Shown one piece after another: positions 14,496 to 25,725 of a stretch of DNA of 64,000 bases. Below the pieces are notes generated by a model. The model worked only from the letters and a program-made list of their open reading frames with translations, was not told the origin of the DNA and did not search any database. The stretch's first letter is position 1. Each line of letters begins with the position of its first letter. Source of the stretch: Protonemura montana (Eukaryota > Arthropoda > Insecta > Plecoptera > Nemouridae); NCBI GenBank assembly GCA_947568835.1, contig OX387603.1, forward strand, positions 12,052,651-12,116,650, written 5' to 3'. The position numbers and the translations under genes were made by a program.

Positions 14496-14842
14496 GTAAG
14501 AATCAAACAAATTAGTAGTTGACGGCTGTGCTTTGGTTTGATTGACTTTAGATTTTGAAAAGGACCTTGTTCGACGTTTTCGCGTTGTGGTCAGTCTTTA
14601 GAAACATTTTTCAATGTTATAAAGTAGATATAGGATTTCTTTGAGGTTTTAAAAGCCGTTGGTATGTGAGTCTTGTGGTTTTTCGGTTAATGCTCTTTTG
14701 CGATCTCTGTCAAAACGTTGGGACAAGTCCTTCTTAGGACTAAAAACCCTTCACAAAACAGCAGTAACCGAAAAACCACAAGACTCAGTAAATATTTCGT
14801 TCAGTTCTAATCAGTTTATCGTTCTTCCACAGAATCTCCAAG

Positions 14843-16583
14843 ATGTTTTCCAGCAAAATCGTGGCATTCGTAGCACTCCTCGGTAAGTTTGTGACAAGAC
14901 GTAACCAATAATGACTATGCAACAGAAATTTGCTGGTTTATCGAAGACCTTTCACTTTAAAACCAAACTGTTTGTTCATTTCAGGAGTTGCCATCTGCTT
15001 CGTCGATGCTGAGATAAGGGTGAGTGAGAACAATCTTTTAAGATATTTTATTATATACATTTATATAAACACTATTTGATCCTACTTAAGATATTTTAGT
15101 CTATAGTTATAAAAACAAGTAAATATCTTATAATACTGGTCCGAGGTGTGTTGATTGTAATTAACACTAGGCCCAGCTCTACAAACTAGAGTTTGAATTT
15201 GAGTCCAGCGTTTAACGATGATCTGTTAATCACAGAAGGTGTTTCCAGATTTTTAGGGGTTGTTACCATGAAGTTAACTACTTTACTCCCAAATGTATGG
15301 GGTTTAAGCTTAAACTCAGTTTGTGGCTCTGGCTCCGAGTGAATTAGAGAAAACTATTCGTTCAATTACAGTAATAGGTCGTTAAACCGCGAAGCCACAT
15401 CCAAGGGTTGGCAGCAGAATCTATTGCAGCGATGACTTTCGCAGTTAGTATTGAATTACATTAACTTGTCATGTTTAACGAGCTTTTTTGATAACTAACC
15501 CTTTGAAACTGTGAAACAGTGGGTGTTGATGATGATGAACCTAACCTGGCATATAAGGGAGGAAGGGAAACCCGGTGTCGGCAAGTAGTCTACTACGGCT
15601 TAACATTGGTAACAACAGGATTTCTCCACAAATCCATGCAGTTGAGAGGTTTAAAAGCAAGGCGAACGAAGTTACTGTACTAACTTCAATTCCTCCAACC
15701 TCTCTCCCGAACAGAACTGGTCATGTGTATGATGGTCACCCATCCAATACCTGACTCAGCGCAGTGTTGCTTGACTTTATTGCGATGATTTGAACACTCC
15801 AGACCATTTGGTTACTCTACGGTCATCCAATCTCTTGAAATTCCTAAGTCTTTCTGCGTGACATTTCATGCAATTGACAAAAATCTCTCCCGACAGGAGA
15901 AACGGGGGGTTTCCGGAGGCCACGGTGGCGGCGGCCATGGAGGTGGCGGATTCGGGGGCGGACACGGTGGCGGCCATGGGGGCGGCCACGGAGGCCCCAG
16001 CGTCGATCTACTGTCCATCGCACAGGGCGCAGCCGGTCAGGCCAAGAGCGCAGCCGCCAACCAACAAAGCGCAGGCAGCGCAGCCGCTTTCCAGGCCAAG
16101 AACAGCATTGCGCAGACAGCCGCAGCCAACGCGCAGACCGCACAGGCAGCAGCCGGAGGAAAACAGAACATTGTCAACAACCTGCAGCAGCAGCTGCACG
16201 AGGCGCACGCGCAGGTTGAAGCCGAGGCGCAGCAGCTGCAGCAAGCCGAGCAAGCTGCGCACGCCGCGCAGGCCGCCGCCGCTCAAGCCAACAGCCAGGT
16301 GCAGTCGCTGCAACAGGCCCTACACTCTGCACAAGCCGGCGCGGAGAAAGCCAACGAGGCTGCGCACGCTGCATCTGCGCAGGCTGGATCCCAAGCCGGC
16401 ATGTTAGCGCAGGCCAAGAGCAGGCTGTCTCAAATCGCTAGCCAGCTGAGCGCAGCTGAGGCTCATCTCGCTGCTGCTCAACAGGCTGCGCACAAGGCGC
16501 AGGCTGCTGCGCAAGCTGCGCAGGCCAACTCTGGGCATGGAGGTGGTGGACACGGGGGCTGGTCCAAGGGATGGGCGAAGTAA
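14843..16583 (+). CDS. Secreted His/Gly-rich, Ala/Gln-rich coiled-coil protein, DUF745-like
   Basis: Three coding exons, 14843-14882, 14985-15019 and 15897-16583, join in phase to give 253 residues. Residues 1-22 are a signal peptide (MFSSKIVAFVALLGVAICFVDA). A short charged stretch follows (EIREKRG), then a Gly/His block of repeated GGHGG units at about 32-57. The rest is a long Ala/Gln-rich heptad-like region resembling insect DUF745 proteins (FQAKNSIAQTAAANAQTAQA, then GGKQNIVNNLQQQL). A second GHGGGGHGG block lies near the C-terminus, which ends WSKGWAK. DUF745 has no known biochemical role. The architecture suggests a secreted structural or matrix protein, possibly metal-binding through its histidines. 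A poly(A) signal AATAAA is at about 16651. The large intron carries a SINE and a MITE-like repeat. The codon bias of the main exon is GC-rich compared with its surroundings, as expected for abundant Ala and Gly. Confidence 0.85.
15200..15325 (-). mobile_element. MITE-like repeat (AACAACCCCTAAA family), reverse copy
   Basis: On the reverse strand it reads GGTAACAACCCCTAAAAATC followed by TGGAAACACCTTCTGTGATT. This matches both halves of the element at 27850-28222, so it is a dispersed family. It lies in intron 2 of the DUF745-type gene. Confidence 0.65.
15522..15820 (-). mobile_element. 5S-derived SINE, 3' tail missing
   Basis: Reverse copy in intron 2 of the DUF745-type gene. It includes the GATGATGATGAACCTAACCT junction, the core region, the GAGAGGTT segment, ATGGTCACCCATCCAATACC and GTGTTGCTTGACTTTATTGC, up to CCATTTGG at the 5S head. 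Confidence 0.85.
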
Positions 16584-17311
16584 AGGGTTGTTTGTTTTGA
16601 CTGGGTTTGAGTTGTTGGAATTTTATGAAGACGAGCATGCTGTAAGAGTTAATAAAGAATAAGATATGTTACTATCGTTTTATATTGTATCGATAAATGT
16701 GAAATAAATATGACTTAAAGATTAACGCATCTTCTTATCTTTGTTACCATTGAAAATGTCTTAAATTTTTATTACATCTACTCACTTGGTTGTTGGAGGA
16801 TTTCTAGTTGTTTGATCTTAATTTACCATCCAGGCTATAGGCACTAATGCCATTTACACAGTGAAGTACCGTTTCTTAAAAGCCAAACAGATCAAATCTC
16901 TAGTGATTGAACGCTCTCCTGAACTCATCTAAAATCCGCCTATGCCCTCTGTCCCCTTGGCCCATGCCACGCGAAAGTTCCTTACATCTTGAGTCTTTTC
17001 CCCGTCTTCACAGCTCCTGACGACATCGTCTTCCAACTGTCGTTGCGAAGTCAGCTGCGATGCTGTAGGCTGCGGTTTTTGCTCCTGACTATCTTGGACT
17101 TCCTCTTTCTAAACTATTGCCACCTCGGTACCCATCGATTGTGCTGATGCAAATGCCGGTGGTGCTGAAACAGCTACAGACCGTGAACAATGAACATATT
17201 ATCAATGTTGGTAAGTTAAAGCCAGTTATCTTCTAGGCCCATGGAAATACACCCCATGCATTATAAAAATGTCAATGCAATCCATGCCTCTTTTATTAAT
17301 CCAATTGTATT

Positions 17312-17372
17312 CATCAATTTTTGAGACGGTGATCGTGTTCATAATAATAAAACAACTCGCGCATTGCAAGCG
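17312..17372 (+). mobile_element. 3' piece of a tRNA-derived SINE
   Basis: ATTTTTGAGACGGTGATCGT, then GTTCATAATAATAAAA and CTCGCGCATTGC, match the 3' part of the copies at 22986-23235, without the tRNA-like head. Confidence 0.7.
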
Positions 17373-18209
17373 TTTGCAATTTAAATAAGATTTCAAATAA
17401 TATTAAATTTTTGTTTTATAAGATTGATTCAAACGGATATGAATTGAGAGATACTTACTATTATTGAAAAGAAAACTTCACTGGATTTTCACTATAAAAT
17501 GTTGCAAAATAAACTAAATGTACTCTCAGTGGTAGTTAACGTGGTAGCATAACTAGGGGCAATGACATTTCTTTCAAGTAATTGACTTATCCGACAAATT
17601 TTTGTAATTGAATTGGATCACCAATAAAAAGGAGAGCAAGATTATTTTCTGTAAGCATTGGACTTGATAAGATTTCATTGGTTGAGATAAGAGAAAGGCT
17701 TATTTAATATTATTTCATAAGAGAAGGGAACCTTTTCCCTTGCGCAACTTATAAGTCAATATCGCGACACGATCCGATTACCTAATCTAATTTTGAACTA
17801 AACACGAATCGGCGTAGGTCCAAAACTACTTGTTTCTTAGTGACTTGCATCAGTGAACTGTAATTAAAAAACACAAGCATCTTAAGTCGTCCTGAATTCA
17901 TCCTGGACATTTGAAAAAATTCCGGGATGGAATTTCCTTAGAGAAATGCCGTTCATTTCTCCAATGCAATACCACACCGAGGATAGAAGTGACATTGGTA
18001 TGTAAAGAGACATTTCCCTAATGTTCTAAGCCTATGTATGTGGAAGGTTTTTAAACGAGATTTGAATTAAAGAAATTATTTTTGTAGAGTGTTTTTGTTT
18101 TCTGTTATTCTTATCATAATATCAATAGCATATCTTTTACGCATCAAAGATAATTAGTGTTATTAAAACGATGTTTGTAAATTATGCATATTTTATTATT
18201 TGGGTTTCA

Positions 18210-18227
18210 AGGCGCGTCAACGCGCCT
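18210..18227. repeat. GC-rich hairpin
   Basis: AGGCGCG-TCAA-CGCGCCT, a perfect 7-bp stem followed by a T-rich run, stands out in very AT-rich DNA. It looks like a bacterial terminator but is in an animal intergenic region, so no function is assigned. Confidence 0.6.
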
Positions 18228-18457
18228 CTTGTTTTATTCATTATTACCTAACTTTTTATTTTGCTATTTTTTATGCTTGTTACCAAACGAGTCATTCTGG
18301 TTGCAAACCACTTTAAGGACCTACTTCTAAAATAAGGCCTAGTCACAAGAATTTTATCAAAGGTTTGTGGTTTTTTTTAAATGAAGGGCAAAATTGTTAC
18401 TGAGAATTTGATATTTTCAGATACTTCGTTATCAGAGTGAAGATTGGAAGGAATCGT

Positions 18458-21400
18458 ATGACATCGGATGACAAGGAATCGCATGATTTTAAAATGGAGT
18501 CTGCACCCAGCACCAGTCAAGAGACAGGTTAATATTTATCCGATTGAAATATGGTAGATACCCTCACCCCTCTCCCGCAATTCTCTAGGGGCCAGATCCA
18601 CGAAGAGTTCTGTAGGTAAAGTTGTTATTATTATGACAAAAATCCTTGAAAACTTGGAAATCTGGATCTGTGATTGGCTGACCATTACTTAAACTTGCGA
18701 CCTTCTGAGATTTTGCTTAAAAGTGTTTAACTTATACGCTTGGAATTGTTCCAGTAACCATTGGCAACTATAACAGATATCAGAATAGCAGAACTAGAAT
18801 CGCTGGTCCAAGAAAGGTCATTAACCTTAAAACTTCCTTTTCTTACAGAGATAAATGAGGCCTCTGCAGTAAACGCTCGGAATGGTCCGCAAAAGTTCAT
18901 CAGGTCCTCGGGTTTTGCTACCGCCAGCGGACAGTCGTATGAGTGGAAGATCTGCGCGTTGCTTTTCCTTCGAGGGATGAGAAGTGGTCAGGTTTTTGAA
19001 CTTGCCTCCAATGTCGCTGACGCAGGCGCTATGGATGATGTCATCTTCCGATTCAAAACAAGAGAAGATCCTGATAAGTGGATTACGTGCTTCATACAAG
19101 CGAAGCATAAGAACAAGTCCACATTAACTGCCTCCCAATTAATTAGTCCTAAAGGTAAATTTTCTTTACCTACGTACTTGGTCTCGTATAGGAAAATCAA
19201 AGAAGAAATGGCTAAAAAAAAGCAAGGCCTGTTGGACGGGAATATTAACAACTCATGGTTTATTATATTTACGAATGCCAAGGATAAGGATGACTTGGGA
19301 GAAGGACGTGATAAAGCAGAAGGAAGCTTTGATTCATTTATATGGGCAAACAAAGGGAAGATTTTCAGTAATAGCACGGAAAGGAACGGATTTGCTACAA
19401 CTATCAACGAATGTTTAGAAACCAAGGGCACAGAGGGGAAGGAATTCTTGTCGAGATTAAAATTATATTGTGCTCAGCCTAGTGAAGATCAACTAGATGC
19501 TACAATTAAAGACGAGCTCGGTCAATCTAAAGAGGCATCGAATCGCTCTAGCGATTTATCGATCTTATTTCGATTTTTCATGGATGGCATGAAAGAGTGG
19601 TGCGAAACCACTGGAAGTGCTCAAGTGTTGCACAAAGGTAGCGACATTCTTCAAATAGCCAATGATAGGACATTAGTTGAGATTTGTTCCTTATGTGAGG
19701 GAAAAATGTATCAAATGCCACCGGAAATAACATATGATGAAGCTGTTATTTCAGCATTGCAAGCTGAATTGAAGGGTTTTAGCTTGGTACATTTCATTCC
19801 TAGTGAACCTTCCTTTAAACTGAGCTGCACGAAAGTTATACAAGCTGTGAAGAAAGGGGTGTACTATTTCTTTGGGATTGAGTCTATGATAAGGTATAAG
19901 CAGCAAGTGCTCGATGAATGGAAGAAAAACAAAAATCAAACCAAAACGTTAATAATTTTTATAAATAACACAGAAGAAATTGACGAAGAAAAAACTTTGT
20001 CTTTCTTCAGCGAGGTTTGCAAATATCTACCTAATCCAGATGATCGAATTGTGTTACTGGCAGACAACGACAACAGTCTGGTGGTTAAGATTGGCATTGA
20101 TATAAAGTCGGAAAAACACTTGACATTCAAAGACAGTTTCCAAGCATCTCAGCTTGAAGAAAAATCGCTCACATATATTTCTAGCGAAATTTCGTTCAAA
20201 CTTCAAGGCTACTGGACCAAATTGGGGAACTTTCCCGACATGATCAGGCAGACGGACAGTCAAAATCAGAACGCTGCCACGTTATGTCTCGACGCTAGCT
20301 TGCTCGTTGGCATAGTTGAAAATGGTCCCAGCTTTTCCGTAGCCGCCCAACCACCAGAGGGCATCACATACTATGTTGCACGCACTATGGAACAATTAAC
20401 CGTGTTGAAACGAAGTGATTTTTTCGGTGTCGAAGTCCTGAAAGAAAGCGTCTCTGTAAAGCATGCAACAATTGCATACGTTCGGTCTATTTTAAAGGAA
20501 TCCTGCAAAGATTCTGAAATGGTCAACGAGTCGTTGAATAAGTTTTCACGATCGGTTTTAAAACAAGACGTGGCAGGGATATTCGTCGGTGATGAATTTC
20601 AACTCGGACGTTTTGCCTGCAATTTCATTGGATTTCAGTCACAATACAATCAGGAATCGCCGATTCCAGCCCTTCGAATGCAAAAAGTAAAACAGGTAAA
20701 ACATACTGTTACCAACGAAAATTCGTCGTCAAAATGGTTCCTTTTCACCTTTGAATTCTGCACAGAACAGCAGGAGGCCACTTTATTTCACCTTCATGAG
20801 GTTAAACACTTCTTGCGATTGGAGAAAAAGTTGTTAACGTGGACAAACTCAAATGGCGACATTAAAGTAATACGATCTCACGTTGATGAAACCGAAGTCA
20901 TACCTACAGTCAATCCTGAGACGGCAACATGCGTAGACGACAGGAGGCTAGTACTTCTTTGCGCGGAGCCTGGGATAGGAAAGTCAACGCTAATGACTCG
21001 TATGGCCAAGAAAACCAAGGAAGCTCACCCCAATTTATGGGTCATTAGTTTATCATTGAATGACCACACGCCCCTCTTTGCTAGTGGTATGCACAATAAT
21101 GTCTTTGAATTTCTGTTAGCTGCAAGTGGAATAAAAGAAAAGTCTGAAGTGAAATTGTTCAAGATCGCTCTAGAGACCACTGGCAATGTTGTTGTACTTT
21201 TAGATGGGTATGATGAGATTGCTCCGAAATATATCACAGAATGTTGTGATTTGCTGACAAACATTATTAAAACTAAGGTCCATAAGATCTGGATAACGTC
21301 TCGCAAGTCTATGAAGGACATACTTGAAACCCATCTATCCACACTGGCAGCAAATTTGCGGAAATTCGACGAGGCCGATCAAAGACGCTTTTTGAAACAG

Positions 21401-22564
21401 TATTGGGTGGATAAATCGACTATGAATGAAAGTAATCTTGATGTTTTCATTAGTAAACTTATTAAAACAACATCCCAGACGCTCAGAGATCAGGAGAAAG
21501 ACTTTATGGGAATTCCACTTCAGACGCAGATCATGGCTGAGGTATTCGAAGATTTCGTGACTACGCCTCATGGCAAGGAAGCAGCCCCACTGCCCCTCAA
21601 GCTCGATTTGCTAGAGTTGATAGAAAAGTTTGTGGACAAGAAACTAGTGCTTTATTATCAAACAAAATTAAATATGAACCCTGACCTTGCGGGCTACAAT
21701 CGACAAGTTTTGACTATGGACAAGAAAGCTTTATATGAGGGTCATAAACTAGCTGCAATCATCTTAGTTCTCAGCAACGATGAAATAAGACAATTGCACT
21801 CGAAGAATATATTGGAAGATTCAGAGCCATTTTTTAAAGATATCAAAAGTTCCGAGGACAAGACTGGCATCATCGATGGTGTCATTAACAAAAAACCGCG
21901 TTTTGTGCATCGAGTTTTCGCCGAGTTCTTCTTGGCTAAATGGTTTGCTGAACATTTGAAAGCTAATGTACAATTCTTGAGGGAAAAATTGTACACCCCG
22001 GAATACGCTGTAATTCTTAATTTTTTCGACCGAATCCTGGTAAAAGTTCTCCGTCTTCATACCGCTGTGTTGGATGCCAATGCAGGTGAAGTCGAGAAGT
22101 TGTTGAATAATGGAGAGGACCCAACTGTCAAAGACGAAGGAGGGAGAACAGCGCTTCATTTGGCGGCACACTTAGGTTCCAGCTATAATAAGTTGCTCGA
22201 CGATGGAAATTTGAAAATTGTGATGCTGCTTATGAAGAGGTCACCAGAAAACTTAGAAGTAGAGGATACAATACTGTTCGGAAAGCCTCTACGATACGCA
22301 GACGTTGCTGAATGGTGGGTAGTTGTCGACAAAATGATGGGGTGTGCTGACTTCGAGAAATACCTTGTAAAAACTCAGTTGAAAATTAACGACGGTCCAA
22401 TTTTGAGTGCGATTGTGGCCGATGACTTGGTAAAACTTTTGAATTTCTGCCTGGAAAGGAGCCTTACTATTAATCCTCGCGCGCTCACTTCAGCGTGTGA
22501 AAACGGAAGTGGCAATGTAGCTGAGATTTTTATAGCAAGAGGCGTCGATTTTGCAGACTTTTGA
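18458..22564 (+). CDS. NACHT (STAND) ATPase with PD-(D/E)XK-like N-terminus and C-terminal ankyrin region
   Basis: Two exons, 18458-18527 and 18777-22564, encode 1285 residues. The long exon has no usable ATG at its head. Exon 1 starts at ATG 18458 (MTSDDKESHDFK...), ends in a single G before GTTAAT, and joins the acceptor AACAG at 18776 in exact phase (ACA|GAT, Thr-Asp). Domains: residues about 68-140 hold SGFATASGQSYEWK, AGAMDDVIF (Asp110/111) and IQAKHK (Gln131-x-Lys133), the spacing of the nuclease-like domain that precedes NACHT in many arthropod proteins and resembles DUF4297/Cap4-type PD-(D/E)XK folds. NACHT follows, with Walker A AEPGIGKST (756-761), Walker B VVLLDGYDE (831-837) and sensor WITSR (862-866). 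A winged-helix/helical region follows, then one clear ankyrin repeat (DPTVKDEGGRTALHLAAHLG, about 1138-1157) with degenerate ones around it. A poly(A) signal is at 22743-22748. Probably an intracellular sensor-type switch protein; the ligand is unknown. The Glu usual before the DD pair is replaced (LASNV), so nuclease activity is doubtful. Confidence 0.88.
18589..18700 (+). mobile_element. MITE-like repeat in the NACHT gene intron
   Basis: AGATCCACGAAG, GGTAAAGTTGTTATTATTAT, AACTTGGAAATCTGGATC and GTGATTGGCTGACCATTA correspond in order to the element at 27850-28222. It occupies almost half of the 249-bp intron between the two coding exons. Confidence 0.6.
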
Positions 22565-22985
22565 TTGCAGACGATGCTATTTGATTAAAACTGTTGCGTT
22601 GCATCGCCAGTGACTTACCGGACTTACTCGAACTCAAAATTCTAGCACGAATATGTAGTCCTACAAATGTTGGATTTGTAAAAGACTTGTGGACGATCGC
22701 TGGAGGCTACTTACTGGACGATTGGCATGCCATAAGCGTGGTAATAAACTAGTTTTCTAATCAGTGGGGTCCAACAAATCAATGACATACATTGGCACGT
22801 ACGTGGGTGTCACCACTCTTGCCACCAAAACAGCATATCCGCAGTCCTCTTGAAATTTGGTAGCCTTGAAGCTAGCCTGTTGAGCTAATCATCCCCGATG
22901 AATCGATCAATGTATTCGTGTTATCTCTGGAAAACGAAAAGAAAATGATGTTTATACTTTCAAATATACGTCAGTGGCACCATAG

Positions 22986-23114
22986 TAACGTGTAGCTCAA
23001 TTGGTTAGACCCGCTATAGGTGGAAACTGGCCGGGTTTCGTGTCCCAGTATGGGCATCAATTTTTGAGACGGTAGTGGTGTTCATAATAATAAAATACCC
23101 CGCGCATTGCACTA
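22986..23114 (+). mobile_element. tRNA-derived SINE, copy 1
   Basis: A-box TAGCTCAATTGG followed by GTTAGAC, B-box-like GGGTTTCGTGTCCC, then a family-specific 3' part (TTTTTGAGACGGTAGTGGTG, then TTCATAATAATAAAATACCC, then CGCGCATTGC). The tRNA head has lost a few bases. Confidence 0.8.
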
Positions 23115-23135
23115 AAATCGTCTGAAAAAGCATGT

Positions 23136-23235
23136 GTCCAAGTAGCTCAATGAGTTAGAGCAACACCCGCGATAGGTGGAGATCGGGGTTCGAGTGTCAG
23201 TTTGGGCATTATTTTTTGAGACGGTAGTAGTCACC
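23136..23235 (+). mobile_element. tRNA-derived SINE, copy 2, with tRNA-like head
   Basis: Bases 23136-23208 still resemble a tRNA: the acceptor stem pairs over seven positions (GTCCAAG with TTTGGGC, G-T pairs included). The A-box is TAGCTCAATGAGTTAGAGC, an anticodon-arm-like CACC...GGTG stem follows, and the B-box is GGTTCGAGTGTC. The T stem is degenerate and position 33 is not T, so this is a SINE head rather than a working tRNA. The family 3' part follows (TTTTTTGAGACGGTAGTAGT). Confidence 0.8.
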
Positions 23236-24667
23236 ACACACCTTAAAAAGTATTTGATTGAGGAATGTTTTTATTAACTAAACGAGTTCTGTATTTTGCT
23301 CTAGTTATAGTTCTGTGCTAATGTTTTTAATGTTTTTAAACTTGACAATGTCAATATCAAAGTAAATGATCATACGAAAAATAAATTGAAACTAAAATTG
23401 AAATTGTGTTCATAATAATAAAAAGAAGCAACAAGTGTTTTAATAATATTTTCATTTTCAAATTCACAGATCTACTAAAAGTATGACACACCATAAACCA
23501 CAATAGCGCTAATGTTAAACTGTCTTCGGGTAAGGTAGTCGCCAAATGATTACTTTAGCGACAAAAATTATGGGAAATTTACTTTCGTTATTTCTCGCAG
23601 ATAACTCGCATTTCAGACTGGTTTATGCTTCATTAATCTTTATTAATGCTAACTTCAACGATTGATAAACATGTATCGATACATCGTCATTAATTCATTG
23701 TAGAGATTTGTTTAGAAGGACGGCCGCAAGAGCCATCAGGTGTCACCCTCCTTTACTGCACATTGTTATGTGGCCTTAGAAAATTTTTTTTTTTTTAGTA
23801 AACATTTGTTTGTGTCCTCAAAAGCACAAATACGTGTACTTGTCGGCTTATTTTTTCTAAAATAATAACAGATAACGGATGCGCATTTTGTCTTGTTAAT
23901 TGTTAAAATTTGATAATTCTTGTCTTATCGAGTCTTGTCAATTATACTTGTCGAGTGGAAATCTTGACCTGAGATCTTTCGTTTATTCTATGTTTGTCCT
24001 TCGCTATGGTTGTAATATGAATTTCAGAGAGAAATGTATAGACCAGTTTGCACAAGTATTGAACCGCTACGGTCATTCCCCTGTTATGCCACCAATTAAA
24101 TGCAGGTATGCAATGTTCTTAAAGGTATAATTACTCGCAATAACAGGTAGGTATGCTAATTTTGTGTATCTACGTTTGTGTATCTGACTGAATGTCGCTG
24201 GGGCATTTGCTTTTCCTGACATTTGTGGATCATTTACAGTCGAGATCTAATAAATATGATAAAACTAGTTTTTGTCAAAACTAGTGGTAAGTTGAGTTCA
24301 AGTAGACATGAATCTATAAACAATCATGATACCATGATACCATTCAATATTTTATTTAGAAATATAAGAAATTGAAAAAAATGTATATATTTGATCAAGA
24401 ATCATTTGTTACAAATTCGAAGGTCTAAATTAAAATAGAACAAGAAAATTTTGAACAGCAAAAATGGGAAGTACTGGATTTAAGAGAGATTGTTTGTCAA
24501 GGCATAAAAGAAAATAAAGTATTAGGTCAGGGGTGTTAGTGGCAGATCATTTTTGTAAATTCAGTGTCAAAATTCGGTAACCAAGATTAACCGCCATAAG
24601 ATGAGTATTCACCAAGAATAAGATAAATCAGCTATTCACAATAAGCATGGGTAGTCAGCTGGAGAAG

Positions 24668-24713
24668 AGTATCTACTCTGTGGTGCAGGGGTACCTACCA
24701 TAGAGTAGATACT
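24668..24713. repeat. Inverted repeat
   Basis: AGTATCTACTCT and its exact complement AGAGTAGATACT flank a short spacer whose edges (TGGT/ACCA) also partly pair. It is not associated with a gene or a recognised element. Confidence 0.7.
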
Positions 24714-25523
24714 TGACGATCTCGGAATGTTTGTTTTGTTGCAATCGAATTTTAATTATAAATAATTTATTAAACTGTGAATGCTGATTATCATGTTCTG
24801 CAGCTATAACACAAGGAAAGGAAAAATCATGGTTTAAATCAGAGAAATGAACACATAACTTGTCTCTCTACTTTTCAATAATTCAATAGAATGCAATTAT
24901 TTTAACATTTCACAAGACTTTGAAGACTTGGCTAAGATGTTATGCTATGGGTAGAATAACAGAGTGGTTAATGAACAAATCATCCAATAAAATAACTACA
25001 CTAGCCTTGAAAGAACGTTAGTCGCATTAATTAGTACAGCTGGTCAAAATTAAGTCAATAAACCAAGAACAAAAAAAAAAACAGCAACACTTTTCACTAG
25101 TTAATCTCTTATTGATGGACAAGATGCATTTCTTTAAAGTCGTGACAGCAGACACACGCGAAGAGAGACATCCTAGCAGCTGATCGCCTTCTTTTCACCG
25201 AGATCTCCTGGTAAGTTCTTGTACTTGCATAGAGTTTTAATTCTCTGCAAAAATATAGGCTATTTGAATTTTTCGATAATAAAAAAAGTATTACATACTT
25301 TGTAGAGCATACCTACTGTTACTATTAATAGGTCACAATTGAAGCCTCTGAGAAATATTCACATAAATTGTATGAGCCCTTTTTAGACACCCCTTTTTAT
25401 CCTTTAAGCATAGCAAAGGTTTGGGGGAAAGCTGCCCAGGCTAGCTGAATCCCTTTAGCTGAGTTACTGTCTAGTGTGCTTCTCATAATATCACAGCGTG
25501 TCAACGTATAAAGCCCATGATAA

Positions 25524-25725
25524 TAATAATAATAATATATTTATTCAGCCTTATTTGATCACAGTACATGATATTGGCACGTCAGTTCTTATGGTGCTAG
25601 TTATTATCTTTATCTCATAGGAATTCTTTCACTTTGTAGTAGCATTTGGTCAGCAGATACAGTTTTAGACAATCTTTAAATGTGTAGCCTTTTAGATTTT
25701 TTAACTCCACTGGCCGTTTTTATAT
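25524..25725 (-). mobile_element. 3' stub of a non-LTR retrotransposon
   Basis: On the reverse strand, about 25610-25720 reads RPVELKNLKGYTFKDCLKLY then LLTKCYYKVKEFL and a stop. This is the typical C-terminal end of a LINE reverse transcriptase polyprotein. It is followed by a 3' UTR and a TAATAATAATAAT tail (TTATTATTA on the plus strand). The element is heavily 5' truncated. Confidence 0.7.

Larger units (their letters stand above)
16584..18420. other. Intergenic region
   Basis: Holds the 3' UTR of the DUF745-type gene, a 3' piece of a tRNA-derived SINE at 17312-17372 and a GC-rich hairpin at 18210-18227. The region 16930-17180 is richer in C and G than its surroundings but has stops in all frames; I could not assign it. 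A splice acceptor at 18420 (ATTTTCAG) marks the first supported exon of the NACHT gene, so its promoter and 5' exon are probably somewhere in this stretch. Confidence 0.5.

Noticed and set aside
15858..16407. Overlapping Arg/Pro-rich frame (179 aa) and reverse-strand frames in the DUF745-type exon
   Set aside because: GC-rich Ala/Gln coding sequence leaves long shadows; only the frame joined to the signal peptide has splice and promoter support.
16930..17180. Possible degenerate coding exon in GC-richer sequence upstream of the NACHT gene
   Set aside because: Stops occur in all frames, there is no clear splice pair and no recognised peptide.
23136..23208. Functional tRNA gene
   Set aside because: Position 33 is not T, the T stem has mismatches, and the sequence runs directly into a repeat-family 3' part.
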